Positions 21,051 through 28,522 are shown, numbered from the stretch's first letter. The stretch is DNA of 29,723 nucleotides from JBICIG01 sp043101605 (GCA_043101605.1 JBICIG010000107.1:1-29723); one strand, 5' to 3'. A program made the numbers and translations. The notes: a model not told the origin generated them from the sequence alone.

Positions 21051-22157
21051 CTACGGCAACTTGTCGACGCCGAGTTCGCGGAGGGTGGCGCGGTCGCGGT
21101 CGGAGCGGTCGATGAGTGCGTCGACGGCGGCGTCGTCGAGCCATGGGAGGGCGGCGAGTTTCTCCTTGAGGGCGTCGGGGAAGGGCCTGTCGAGTCGTTC
21201 GTGGCGGGGTCGGCTGCGCCAGGAGCGGTGCATCCAGAGGTAGTCGGTGGGGGCGCGGCGGATCATGTTCTCGATGGCGCGTCGGTAGCGGGCGGTGAGG
21301 TAGAAGGCGGGGTCGGGCTGGTTCATGTATTCGTCGGGGCCGAACATGTCCTCGAGTTCGACGCGGAAGAGGAAGCCGTCGTGCTCGGCGTGGATCTTGG
21401 CGGCCATGTCGGGGTCGTTGTCCCAGCCCATGCGTCGGGCCTGCCCGCAGACGATGAGCGCCTGGTGCTGCATCGCGACGAGCCCGATGCTCTTGTAGGC
21501 CGAGGCGAGTCGGCCGAAGAAGGGGACGAAGGTGCCGCGGTCGCCGCCGTTTTGATCGGCGACGAATCCGACGGGCTCGCGTTGTTCGAGGAGTTTGGGG
21601 ACGACCTCGGCGGCGCCGAACTTGTCGATGAGCTGGATGCCGCGTCGTGCGCGGGTTCGGCGGATCCAGGCGTCGAGGGGGAGGAGGTCGAGCGGTCGGT
21701 AGACGGCGCTGATGGGGTAGCCCAGGAGCGCGAGGGCGTAGCCGAGGACTTCCCAGTTGCCGTTGTGCCCGGTGATGAGGATGACGGGGCGGTCGGAGGT
21801 GAGGACGCGCATGGCGCGGCGGAGGTCGCCCAGTTCGACATGCCTGACCCAGCCCTCGCTGGTGAGCAGGCGGGCGGCGAAGAGGACTTCGACGGCGAGC
21901 ATCGCCATGTGCTCGTACCCGGCCGAGGCGATGCGCCGGCGTCGGTCCTCGTCCCATTCGGGGAAGGCGACCTCGAGGTGTCGGTGGGCGCGTGCGAGGC
22001 GCTTGCGGTTCAGGGGCGAACGGGCCATCGCGCGGGCGATGACGCGGGCGGCGTGGAGGGAGGGGCTGACGCCGGCGATGAGGGGGAGGCTCAGGAGCGA
22101 GCGCACGCCGAGGTACCCGGCGTACTGGGCCCACATGGGAAGGTCCTTGGCGCTCAT
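21051..22157 (-). CDS. LpxL/HtrB-type lipid A acyltransferase
   Basis: A 368-residue protein of the lysophospholipid acyltransferase family that adds secondary acyl chains to lipid A. It has an N-terminal hydrophobic stretch (about 13-30) that would anchor it to the inner membrane. The catalytic motif HNGNWE (His131 to Glu136) sits in ILITGHNGNWEVLG. Further family blocks are VYRPLDLLPLD, VGFVADQNGGDRGTFVPFFG and YLWMHRSWRSRP. A tail of about 60 residues after RSW is charged and unfamiliar. ATG 22157 is used, with no strong ribosome-binding site; it lies 33 bases after the CorC-type gene. With GmhB, GT9 and O-antigen ligase in the same window, it supports a lipopolysaccharide outer membrane. 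Confidence 0.88.
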   Translation of the reverse strand: MSAKDLPMWAQYAGYLGVRSLLSLPLIAGVSPSLHAARVIARAMARSPLNRKRLARAHRHLEVAFPEWDEDRRRRIASAGYEHMAMLAVEVLFAARLLTSEGWVRHVELGDLRRAMRVLTSDRPVILITGHNGNWEVLGYALALLGYPISAVYRPLDLLPLDAWIRRTRARRGIQLIDKFGAAEVVPKLLEQREPVGFVADQNGGDRGTFVPFFGRLASAYKSIGLVAMQHQALIVCGQARRMGWDNDPDMAAKIHAEHDGFLFRVELEDMFGPDEYMNQPDPAFYLTARYRRAIENMIRRAPTDYLWMHRSWRSRPRHERLDRPFPDALKEKLAALPWLDDAAVDALIDRSDRDRATLRELGVDKLP

Positions 22158-22190
22158 GGGGGCGATGCTAGCGGGCGGCGGGCGGCGGGG

Positions 22191-23540
22191 TCACTTGGCC
22201 GGCTGCTCGCTGGGAGCGTTCTCGTCGGCGGGGGTTTCTTCGGGCGTGATGGCGACCTTCTCGACGCGGAGCCTTCGGACGCGGGTGGGCTCGGCTTCGA
22301 GGACGGTGATGCGGATGTCCTCGTGCATGACCGATTCGCCGACGCTGGGGATGTGCCCGAGTTTGACGACGACGAACCCGCCGAGCGTGTCGTAGTCCTC
22401 GCTCTCGGGGAGTTCGATGTCGAGGTCGTCGAGGGCGTCGTTGAGGTCGTCGATGTGGCTCTTGGCGTCGACCTCGGCCGAGCGGGTGCTCTGATCGATG
22501 TCGATGGCGGGCTGCTCGTCGTCGGTGTCGTATTCGTCCTGGATGTCGCCGAAGACCTCCTCGACGATGTCCTCGATGGTGACGACGCCGGCGGTCCCGC
22601 CGTATTCGTCGGCGGCGATCGCGAGGTGGACGCGATTGGCGAGGAGCTCGGCGAGGAGTTCGCGGACGGTCTTGGTTTCGGGGACGAAGCTGGGGGGGCG
22701 GAGGATGTCGGCGAGGCGGAAGGGCTGCTCGCTGGCGGCGGTGGCCATCCAGTTGAGCAGGTCCTTGGCGTAGAGGACGCCGGCGACGGTGTCGAGGCTG
22801 TCGCGGTAGACGGGGATGCGGCTGTGGTTGGCGTCGCGGATGAACGCCTTGACCTCTTTGAGGTCGTCGGTGTAGGCGAGGGCGACCATGTCGGTGCGCG
22901 GGGTCATGATCTCTTCGACGGTGGTGGAACCGAAGCCGACGACCTTCTCGAGCATGGAGCGGGTGGTTTCGTCGAGTTCGCCTTCGAGTCCGTGTTCCTC
23001 GACGACGCTGAGGAGGTCGGCTTCGAGGGCCTCGATGCTGTCGGGCTTGGTGCGGCCGGCGAGTCGGCGGACGATCTCGTCGAGGGTTCGTCCGATGCCG
23101 CTGACCGGGAGGGTGAGCAGGCGGGTCAGGCGGACGAACGAGGCCGAGGCGATGACGGTCTGCTCGGGGAGGTGGCGTGCGATGCTGGCGGGGAGGACCA
23201 TGCCGACGAGCCAGTGCAGGGCCGAGGCGATCGCGACGCCGATCGCGACATCGGTCGGCTGGGGGGCGGGCGAGCCTCGCAGGGCGGCGACCCACGCGAC
23301 GAAGCCGACGGGGATCAGCAGGGTGCAGACGACGCGGGGGAGCCCGACGGCGTGGGCGTGAGATTCGAGATCGGCCGCGACGGCGCGGAGGCGTCGGGCG
23401 GCGTGCTTGCCTTCGAGATCGTCGGCGTGCTCTTCGAGGGAGACGCGGGAGCTGTTGCGCAGCGCGAGGTGGATCGCCGCCAGGACGGCGGCGAGGAACT
23501 GAGCGCCGATCGCGATCCAGATCCAGTACGAGCCGATCAA
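22191..23540 (-). CDS. CNNM/CBS/CorC-HlyC transporter-like protein
   Basis: A 449-residue protein of the hemolysin C/CorC (UPF0053) family, linked to magnesium or other ion handling. Residues 1-165 form a membrane CNNM domain with about three to four segments (MIGSYWIWIAIGAQFLAAVL, VVCTLLIPVGFVAWVAAL, VAIGVAIASALHWLVGMVLP). Two CBS repeats follow from IMTPRTDMVAL to GVVTIEDIVEEVFGDIQDEY, including the usual EYGGTAGVVT segment. The CorC_HlyC domain ends the protein (LGGFVVVKLGHIPSVGE). The start is TTG at 23540, overlapping the ybeY stop (TTGA) with GAGAGGA seven bases upstream; the first residues are already membrane sequence. The ybeY plus CorC order is common in bacteria. Confidence 0.93.
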   Translation of the reverse strand: MIGSYWIWIAIGAQFLAAVLAAIHLALRNSSRVSLEEHADDLEGKHAARRLRAVAADLESHAHAVGLPRVVCTLLIPVGFVAWVAALRGSPAPQPTDVAIGVAIASALHWLVGMVLPASIARHLPEQTVIASASFVRLTRLLTLPVSGIGRTLDEIVRRLAGRTKPDSIEALEADLLSVVEEHGLEGELDETTRSMLEKVVGFGSTTVEEIMTPRTDMVALAYTDDLKEVKAFIRDANHSRIPVYRDSLDTVAGVLYAKDLLNWMATAASEQPFRLADILRPPSFVPETKTVRELLAELLANRVHLAIAADEYGGTAGVVTIEDIVEEVFGDIQDEYDTDDEQPAIDIDQSTRSAEVDAKSHIDDLNDALDDLDIELPESEDYDTLGGFVVVKLGHIPSVGESVMHEDIRITVLEAEPTRVRRLRVEKVAITPEETPADENAPSEQPAK

Positions 23541-24115
23541 CGGGGGTCCTCTCGATGACCCGGTTCGGGCGGGTTGGCGGGCGCGTACACCGCGCCGACG
23601 CCGATCGCGTCCAGGGTCCGGTCTTCGAGCGCGTGCATGCGCTCGGCCTGGGTTGGTTCGTGGTCGTCGTGCCCGAGGCAGTGGAGGCTGCCGTGGACGA
23701 GGTAGAGCAGGAGCTCGCGGCGGGCGTCGTGCCCGCGGTGGTGTGCCTGGCGGGTTGCCTCGTCGAGGCAGACGAGCAGGTCGGTGTCGAGCTCACGGGT
23801 GAGGGCGGCGTGTCCCTCGGTCAGGTCGAAGGTGATGACATCGGTGGTGGAGTCGTCGCCGAGCCAGTCGGCGTGGGCGCGGCGCATCGCGGCGTCGTCG
23901 ATGATGCGGGCGCGGAGCTCGCCGGCGGCGCGGAGGTGGACGAGCGCGGAGCGGGCGCGGTCGGTCAGCCAGGCGAGGTCGGCGGCTGCGAGTCGGCCGG
24001 TCGCGTCGGTGAGTTCGACGAGGGGGGCGTCCGCCGCGGGCGCGCAGGGCGTGGCGGGCGAGGCGCTGGCTCGTCGAGGGGGAGGTTCCGGGTTCTCTGG
24101 GTCGGCGTCGTGCAT
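23537..24115 (-). CDS. ybeY: Endoribonuclease YbeY (rRNA maturation factor)
   Basis: A 192-residue single-strand RNase needed for 16S rRNA 3' maturation and ribosome quality control. The domain starts near residue 32, with IIDDAAMRRAHADWLGDDST leading into TDVITFDLTEG, the LVCLDEATRQAH strand, and the zinc site HGSLHCLGHDDHEP (141-154). The usual form is HGxLHxxGxDH (H-x3-H-x5-H); here the third position reads Asp151, with His149 and His152 on either side, so the third ligand is shifted or replaced. ATG 24115 is used; ATG 24184 would add a 23-residue Pro-rich leader. The stop overlaps the CorC-type start by four bases, indicating coupling. Confidence 0.92.
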   Translation of the reverse strand: MHDADPENPEPPPRRASASPATPCAPAADAPLVELTDATGRLAAADLAWLTDRARSALVHLRAAGELRARIIDDAAMRRAHADWLGDDSTTDVITFDLTEGHAALTRELDTDLLVCLDEATRQAHHRGHDARRELLLYLVHGSLHCLGHDDHEPTQAERMHALEDRTLDAIGVGAVYAPANPPEPGHREDPR

Positions 24116-24290
24116 CGGTCGTGACCGGCCCTGCCATCGGACGCGGGGTGGGTCCACTCTAGGGATTCCGGGGGGCCCAGCCAAGGCGATCGGCGCCGGA
24201 TCCGGGCGGCAAGGGGTTTCTCGGACGGGAACGGGGCGGGGGAGTCGGCGGGATCGTCAAACGACCGGGCGATGCGGATACGCTCGGCGG

Positions 24291-24941
24291 ATGCCAAGCC
24301 GACTCTCGGAACACCCGAATCTGGCGATCTTCGAGCACCCGCTGATCCAGCACAAGCTGACCTGGATGCGGGACCGCGTGACGAGCTACCGCCCATTCCG
24401 GGCGCTGATCACGCAGATTGCGGCATTGATGACCTACGAGGCGACACGGGAGCTCCCGGTGTGCCCGGTGGAGGTGGACACGCCGATGGAGCGGGCGACC
24501 GGGAGCCGGCTGGCGGCGAAGATCACGGTGGTGCCGGTGCTGCGCGCGGGGCTGGGGATGGCCGAGGGCGTGCTGGAGATGATGCCCGAGGCGCGGGTGG
24601 GGCATCTGGGGATGGCGCGGGACGAGCGCACGCTGCAGCCGCGCGCGTACCTGAACAAGCTGCCGCGGGACCTGAACGCGGGCCCGGTGTTCCTGGTGGA
24701 TCCGATGCTGGCGACGGGGGGTTCGGCGAGCGCGGCAATCACGATGCTGCGCGAGGCGGGGGCGGCGGACCTGCGGATGATGTGCCTGGTCGCGTCGCCC
24801 GAGGGCGTGACGCGGATGGGACGCGAGCACCCGGAGGTGATGATCTACGCGGCGGCGCTCGACCGGGAGATCGATGAGCGCGGCTTCATCCTGCCGGGGC
24901 TGGGGGATGCGGGGGATCGGATGTACGGGACGGAGGAATGA
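24291..24941 (+). CDS. upp: Uracil phosphoribosyltransferase
   Basis: Upp converts uracil and PRPP to UMP in pyrimidine salvage. The 216-residue protein begins MPSRLSEHPNLAIFEHPLIQ followed by HKLTWMRD, matching the family's N-terminus. It has MTYEATRELPV, ITVVPVLRAGLGMAEGVLE (PVLRAG), and the PRPP loop FLVDPMLATGGSA (134-146). The C-terminal DALDxxLNExGYIxPGLGDAGDR region appears as AALDREIDERGFILPGLGDA, ending GDRMYG, complete for uracil binding. ATG 24291 is where similarity begins; a longer open frame upstream overlaps ybeY on the other strand and is a shadow. It is divergent from ybeY across a 175-base gap and probably transcribed alone. Confidence 0.97.
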   Translation: MPSRLSEHPNLAIFEHPLIQHKLTWMRDRVTSYRPFRALITQIAALMTYEATRELPVCPVEVDTPMERATGSRLAAKITVVPVLRAGLGMAEGVLEMMPEARVGHLGMARDERTLQPRAYLNKLPRDLNAGPVFLVDPMLATGGSASAAITMLREAGAADLRMMCLVASPEGVTRMGREHPEVMIYAAALDREIDERGFILPGLGDAGDRMYGTEE

Positions 24942-24998
24942 CTGGGGGTGTCTGATCGTGGCCTTGGCTTCGCTCAGACCACGGCATCGGGCTTCGGC

Positions 24999-25565
24999 TC
25001 AGTGCTCTTTGCGTGTGAAGAGGAGTTGCTGGGTGCGCGATTGGCCCTCGGGGCCGACCATGCCGAGGGTGACCTCGAGCTGAACGACGCCTTGTTCGTC
25101 GGTGCGGCGGAGGTAGCGCACCGTGAAGCCGTCGTCGGCGCGCATGGCGAAGGCTTGATCGGTGATCTCGGTGACGGTGAAGTCCATGGGCCCGTCGGCT
25201 TCGCGCGCCCAGGGGACGAGGCCCGGGTTGAAGTGACGCATCTTGAACGAGAGCCGATCGGCTTCGGGCTCGAAGACCATGATTTCGTACATGCGGGGCT
25301 GGTCGTCGCGGAGCCAGCGGAGGGCCCCGAGCATGGTGCCGGCGTGGGGATCGGTCCAGCACTCTTCCCAGTAGTCGTCTCCGGCGTCGATCACCCAGCA
25401 CCCGGCGAGCCAGGTGAGGTCGTCGGTTGAGAGGGGCTCGGCGACGGGCTCGGGCTGGGTTGCCAGCGCGAGGTGGGCCGGGAGGAGCGGCGTAAGCGGC
25501 GGGGCGATTGCGAGCGCCAGAGCCGGGAGGATGGAGGCGGCGAGTTCGGCGAGCGGGAGGGGCAT
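24999..25565 (-). CDS. Exported DUF6265-like protein
   Basis: A 188-residue protein. The first ~36 residues are a hydrophobic leader (ELAASILPALALAIAPPLTP) that looks like a signal peptide. The mature part opens LTWLAGCWVIDAGDDYWEEC and continues AGTMLGALRWL, YEIMVFEPEADRLSFKMRHF, FTVTEITDQAFAMRADDGF and VTLGMVGPEG, matching the DUF6265 pattern (WLaGcW ... G.mlG..R ... YE...i). This is a small lipocalin-like barrel of unknown role. ATG 25565 is the first Met before the leader. The VOC gene ends 35 bases upstream, so these two likely form one unit divergent from the HxlR-type regulator. Confidence 0.75.
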   Translation of the reverse strand: MPLPLAELAASILPALALAIAPPLTPLLPAHLALATQPEPVAEPLSTDDLTWLAGCWVIDAGDDYWEECWTDPHAGTMLGALRWLRDDQPRMYEIMVFEPEADRLSFKMRHFNPGLVPWAREADGPMDFTVTEITDQAFAMRADDGFTVRYLRRTDEQGVVQLEVTLGMVGPEGQSRTQQLLFTRKEH

Positions 25566-25599
25566 GCGCGTGCTCCGGGGTCTGGTGTGGGGGGTGGTG

Positions 25600-25989
25600 T
25601 CAGGAGGGATCGGGGGCGAGGGATTGGAAGAGCATGAGGGCGTTGCCCGCGGGGTCGTAGAAGGTGGCGAGTTTGACCATGCCGGGGATCGTCTGGGTGG
25701 GGCCGTCGAACCGGACCTGGTGGGCTTCGAGGTGGGCGCGGGCGGCGTCGATGTCGGCGACGCCGAAGGTCGGGACGGGCCCGGCACCGACCATGGGATG
25801 CTCGACCTCGCTGAGCCCGATGTTGACCTGGGCGACGGGGGATGCGAGTTCGCACCACCCGATCTCCTCGACATCGTAGAGGAGGGTCATGCCGAGCAGG
25901 TCGCGGTACCAGGCGGCGGCGGCCTTGCGGTCGGCGCACTGCATGGCGAGGGTGAGGCCTCCGGTCCAGGCGAGGGGGGATTCGGGCAT
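25600..25989 (-). CDS. VOC-family (glyoxalase/bleomycin resistance-like) protein
   Basis: A 129-residue protein of the vicinal oxygen chelate fold. Two betaalphabetabetabeta halves are visible: LTLAMQCADRKAAAAWYRDL with MTLLYDVEEIGWCELAS, then VPTFGVADIDAARAHLEAHQ with FYDPAGNALMLFQ, the usual end including the conserved Asp-Pro-x-Gly-Asn. Potential metal ligands are Glu at strand ends (near 48 and in the N-terminal half) but I cannot define a full site. Members include glyoxalases, dioxygenases and drug-binding proteins. ATG 25989 has AAGGAGC eight bases upstream. It is divergent from an HxlR-type regulator, a common arrangement for detoxification genes, and probably regulated by it. Confidence 0.88.
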   Translation of the reverse strand: MPESPLAWTGGLTLAMQCADRKAAAAWYRDLLGMTLLYDVEEIGWCELASPVAQVNIGLSEVEHPMVGAGPVPTFGVADIDAARAHLEAHQVRFDGPTQTIPGMVKLATFYDPAGNALMLFQSLAPDPS

Positions 25990-26053
25990 GGGGGGCTCCT
26001 TGTGCGCGAGGTGGGGAGTGGGACGCCGACCCGGCGGCTTGGTTGCAGCCGGG

Positions 26054-26089
26054 TTGCGGACGGATGTGTCACAGACTATAGTAACTATA
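26054..26089 (+). promoter_or_regulatory. Promoter and operator of the HxlR-type gene
   Basis: TTGCGG (26054-26059), a 17-base spacer and TATAGT (26077-26082) form a good sigma70-type promoter. The -10 is one arm of the 13-base palindrome TATAGT-A-ACTATA (26077-26089). Predicted transcription would begin 4 or 5 bases before ATG 26094, giving an almost leaderless message, and no Shine-Dalgarno sequence is present. A protein bound to the palindrome would cover both the promoter and start, consistent with autoregulation and control of the divergent VOC gene. Confidence 0.6.
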
Positions 26090-26093
26090 CTTC

Positions 26094-26795
26094 ATGTCAA
26101 GCCCTGTGCAGATCCAATTTGAACCTGAGCCCCGGCGGGGGCGGCAAGGCGAGCCCGGGGGATCGGGCGAGCCGGGGGGCGGTCCGGAGGAGCCGGGGCC
26201 CGAGCCATCGCCGGCGGGTCGGCTGGCGGGGTTGACGCATCGGCGGTGGATGGTGCCGGTGCTGGCCGAGTTGTGGCGGGACGGGGGGGCGAAGTTCGTG
26301 ACGCTGCATCGGCGGCTGGCGATTTCGCGCGGCGGGCTGGGGCAGACGCTTGAGCACGGGATCGAGCGCGGGTGGATCCGGCGGAACACGGGGTACGGGC
26401 ACCCGATGCGGCCGGAGTATCTGGCGACGGAGAAGGGCGCGCGGATCGGGGAGGCGTCGGCGGGGCTGATGGCGCGGCTCGAGGAGATGCAGCGCGAACT
26501 CGATCGTGAGCACGGGGAGGACGCGTTCGAGTTGTTCGAGGTGGTGCTGGCGAAGTGGTCGCTGCCGGTGCTGGTGGTGATCGCGGGGGGCGCGGATCGA
26601 TTCTCGTTGATGCGGGGGGCGATCGGGGAATCCATCACCGATCGGGCGTTGGCGCGCGCGCTGGCGGATCTTCAGCGGGTCGGGCTGATCGAGCGGCGCG
26701 TGGATGTGGAGCGGACGCTTCGGCCGGTGTCGCGGCTGACCGGGCGCGGGGGCGTGCTGGCGTCGGCGGCGTGCGGCGTGATCGAGGCGTGTTGA
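26094..26795 (+). CDS. Tandem-domain HxlR-like transcriptional regulator
   Basis: A 233-residue protein with two winged-helix halves. A Gly-, Glu- and Pro-rich leader (1-43) comes first. Domain 1 (about 44-125) has HRRWMVPVLAELW, FVTLHRRLAISRGGLGQTLE and GYGHPMRPEYLATEKGARI. Domain 2 (about 148-225) has AKWSLPVLVVIAGGADRFSL, GESITDRALARALADLQRVG and LRPVSRLTGRGGVL. Both match the HxlR pattern W-x3-I/V-L...F..L...I....L...L..L...G.v.R......P....Y.LT. Standard HxlR proteins are ~110 residues and act as dimers, so this looks like a fused dimer. ATG 26094 follows the palindromic promoter directly. It is divergent from the VOC and DUF6265 genes. Signal unknown; HxlR members often sense electrophiles through cysteine, but Cys is found only near the end here. 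Confidence 0.85.
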   Translation: MSSPVQIQFEPEPRRGRQGEPGGSGEPGGGPEEPGPEPSPAGRLAGLTHRRWMVPVLAELWRDGGAKFVTLHRRLAISRGGLGQTLEHGIERGWIRRNTGYGHPMRPEYLATEKGARIGEASAGLMARLEEMQRELDREHGEDAFELFEVVLAKWSLPVLVVIAGGADRFSLMRGAIGESITDRALARALADLQRVGLIERRVDVERTLRPVSRLTGRGGVLASAACGVIEAC

Positions 26796-26805
26796 TCGAG
26801 CCCTC

Positions 26806-26881
26806 TTGAGCACGGCTTGCGAGCAAGCCGTGGCACCCGAGTCGTTGAGCACGGCTTGCCCTTCGGGTCAAGCCGTGGCAC
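26806..26881. repeat. Two tandem copies of the CACGGCTTG palindrome
   Basis: TTGAGCACGGCTTG...CAAGCCGTGGCAC occurs at 26806-26836 (loop CGAG) and 26845-26881 (longer loop CCCTTCGGGT), in direct orientation. Both can form 9-base or longer hairpins downstream of the HxlR-type gene. The rest of 26796-27004 holds the terminator and no gene. Confidence 0.8.
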
Positions 26882-26948
26882 ATGAGCCGGACGCGCAGAG
26901 GGTGTCATCGCGTTCCTGATTGTGTGAATCGTGAGTGCGCATGAAGAA

Positions 26949-26972
26949 AGCCCGCGACCGGAGTCGCGGGCT
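26949..26972 (-). terminator. Terminator of the PEP-CTERM gene
   Basis: AGCCCGCGAC (26949-26958) pairs with GTCGCGGGCT (26963-26972), a perfect 10-base stem with loop CGGA. On the - strand it is followed by TTCTTCAT, so it would end transcription of the gene at 27005-27655; on the + strand TCGAATTT follows, so it may act both ways. Confidence 0.75.
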
Positions 26973-27004
26973 TCGAATTTGCTTACGCGAGCGTGATGCT
27001 CGGA

Positions 27005-27655
27005 TTAGCGGCGGCGACGGGTGGTGGCGAGGCCGGCGACGCCGAGGAGGGCGAGCGAGCCGGGCGCCGGGACACCGGTGACGCGGAAGACGCGGTTGCC
27101 CAGGCCGCTGGTGACGAAGGTCGAAGCGGGGGCGAAGCCGGCGTCGATGTTGGTGCCGGCGGAGAAGAGCATGTTGCCGACGGAGACATCGGGATCGGTG
27201 GTGTAGGTGACGGCGGTGCCGAGGGTGATGCCGCCGCCGGCGGTGGACGGGTTGAAGGGCGCGCCGAACATGACGAAGTAGGTGCCGGCGTCGAGGCTGA
27301 GGCCCGAGAAGAGGCTGACGAAGGAGATGTCGGTGAAGGTGCCGACGTTGGCGAAGGTGAAGTCGGTCTGGGCGATGATGTTGGCGGCGGTGGTGCCGGC
27401 GCCGAGCTGGTTGGTGAGGTACGCGGTGCCGCCGCCGCCGGCCGAGCCGTCGGAGGAGGTCAGCGAGGCCTCGATGGCGACATCGGTGAAGTCGGCGTTG
27501 AAGGTGAAGCTGACGGCGTTGTACTGGCTGGCGGTGATGTTGGAGCGGTTGTTGGTCGCGCCCATGGGGACGATGAGATCGTCGGCGATGGCGGTGGTGG
27601 ACAGGAGACCGGCGCACAGGGCAAGACCGGCCGCGCGGAGCGTGCGAGTACTCAT
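27005..27655 (-). CDS. Secreted PEP-CTERM-type protein
   Basis: A 216-residue exported protein. Residues 1-22 are a signal peptide (MSTRTLRAAGLALCAGLLST, cut near AIA-DD). The mature domain is Ser-, Thr- and Gly-rich beta sequence (VSFTFNADFTDVAIEASLTS, GTFTDISFVSLFSGLSLDAG, YFVMFGAPFNPSTAGG), resembling the choice-of-anchor or dockerin-like beta sandwiches of this class. The end is VPAPGSLALLGVAGLATTRR plus RR: a VPAP motif, one membrane helix and a basic tail, the PEP-CTERM sorting signal read by an exosortase. No exosortase is in the window. ATG 27655 has GAGAGG upstream. It has a strong terminator and probably forms its own unit. Expected location: outer surface. Confidence 0.87.
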   Translation of the reverse strand: MSTRTLRAAGLALCAGLLSTTAIADDLIVPMGATNNRSNITASQYNAVSFTFNADFTDVAIEASLTSSDGSAGGGGTAYLTNQLGAGTTAANIIAQTDFTFANVGTFTDISFVSLFSGLSLDAGTYFVMFGAPFNPSTAGGGITLGTAVTYTTDPDVSVGNMLFSAGTNIDAGFAPASTFVTSGLGNRVFRVTGVPAPGSLALLGVAGLATTRRRR

Positions 27656-27779
27656 GACAGAACCTCTCTGACTCTTCTGACTCGATGCGAGGCCCGCGGC
27701 TCCCCCACGAAGAAACGCTCCCCGTGCTGCCCGGGCCGGACGAGATGAGTGCACCGGCAGATCCACGGGGCCAGAGCAA

Positions 27780-27832
27780 AGAATCCGAGATTCTGCGGGG
27801 GAGGGCGCTGATTGCCGGGCCCGATAACGGGC
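27780..27832 (-). terminator. Weak hairpins after the FMN reductase gene
   Basis: AGAATC/GATTCT (27780-27794) on the - strand is followed by TTTGCTC, and GCCCG-ATAA-CGGGC lies at 27819-27832. Either may end the FMN reductase transcript. The gap 27656-27851 also holds a 9-base-period repeat TCTGACTC (27667-27683) in the PEP-CTERM leader, and no gene. Confidence 0.35.
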
Positions 27833-27851
27833 TGGACGCGGGGATCGGCGT

Positions 27852-28436
27852 TCAGGAGGCGGATTTCAGGGCGGCGGCGGTGCGGACGAGGGCGGCGGCG
27901 ATGTTGTCGACGGCTTTGGCCTGGGCTTCGTCCTTGAGGGAGCCGTCGGGGTTGAAGGCGTCGTGTGCGCGGGAGAGGGCGAACTGCTGAGGGATGACAT
28001 GGACGCCGATGTTGGAGAGGATCGCGCGGACATGGACGAGCCCGCGCAAGCCCCCGAGCGCGCCGGGTGAGGCGGCGAGGAGGGCGGCGCACTTGCCCGT
28101 CCACCCCACGAGCCCGGGGCGGTCGGGCTGGGGGCGGCTGGTCCAGTCGATGATGTTCTTGAGCAGGGGGGTGATGGAGCTGTTGTATTCGGGGCAGACG
28201 AGGATGAGGGCGTCGTGGGAGACGAGTTCGTCGGTGAGTCGGCGGGCGTGCTCGGGGACGCCCTGCTCGGATTCGCAGTCGCCGTCGTAGATGGGCATGG
28301 GGTAGTCGGCGGGGTTGATGAGCGTGACCTCGGCGCCGGCGTGGCGGGCGCGGTCGGCGGCGAGGGCGGCGAGCTTGCGGTTGAGAGAGTCCTTGCGGGC
28401 GCTGCCGGGCAGGACGAGGATGCGGGTGGTTGTCAT
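27852..28436 (-). CDS. NAD(P)H-dependent FMN reductase
   Basis: A 194-residue flavodoxin-like reductase. The FMN phosphate loop is LPGSARKDSLNRKLA (about 9-23), matching G-S-x-R-x-x-S-x-N. The second signature CPEYNSSITPLLKNIIDWTS (about 82-101) is the family's isoalloxazine-contact segment. WTGKCAALLAASPGALGGLR completes the fold. It would reduce FMN or a quinone-, azo- or metal-type acceptor in the cytoplasm. The length is typical. ATG 28436 is the start; the protein begins MTTTRILVLPGS as expected. It lies between the PEP-CTERM gene and nuoF on the same strand with gaps over 100 bases on both sides, so it is probably independent. Confidence 0.92.
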   Translation of the reverse strand: MTTTRILVLPGSARKDSLNRKLAALAADRARHAGAEVTLINPADYPMPIYDGDCESEQGVPEHARRLTDELVSHDALILVCPEYNSSITPLLKNIIDWTSRPQPDRPGLVGWTGKCAALLAASPGALGGLRGLVHVRAILSNIGVHVIPQQFALSRAHDAFNPDGSLKDEAQAKAVDNIAAALVRTAAALKSAS

Positions 28437-28495
28437 GACGGACTCCGAGGGGTTGCCGGCAAGGGTAGCGGGGATGGCTTGTGGACATGGGGGTG

Positions 28496-28522
28496 TGCTG
28501 CGCGGGCGATGTGCGCGCAGCA
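28496..28522 (-). terminator. Hairpin between nuoF and the FMN reductase gene
   Basis: TGCTGCGCG (28496-28504) pairs with CGCGCAGCA (28514-28522) around a 9-base loop. No T-tract follows on the - strand, so it would be a weak or Rho-assisted terminator of the nuo transcript. The 28437-28566 gap shows nothing else. Confidence 0.35.

Noticed and set aside
21036..23558. 840-aa open frame on the + strand
   Set aside because: It is antisense to the LpxL-type and CorC-type genes, which have clear motifs. Its Gly/Asp/Glu/Val-only composition is typical of a shadow frame.
24185..24290. Upstream extension of upp as a longer protein
   Set aside because: The frame runs back to 23784 through ybeY on the other strand. 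Upp similarity begins exactly at 24291.
26095..26100. TTGACA on the - strand as a -35 box for the VOC gene
   Set aside because: The hexamer is perfect but the nearest TATAGT forms are only 5 or 14 bases away, outside normal spacing. It also overlaps the HxlR-type coding start.
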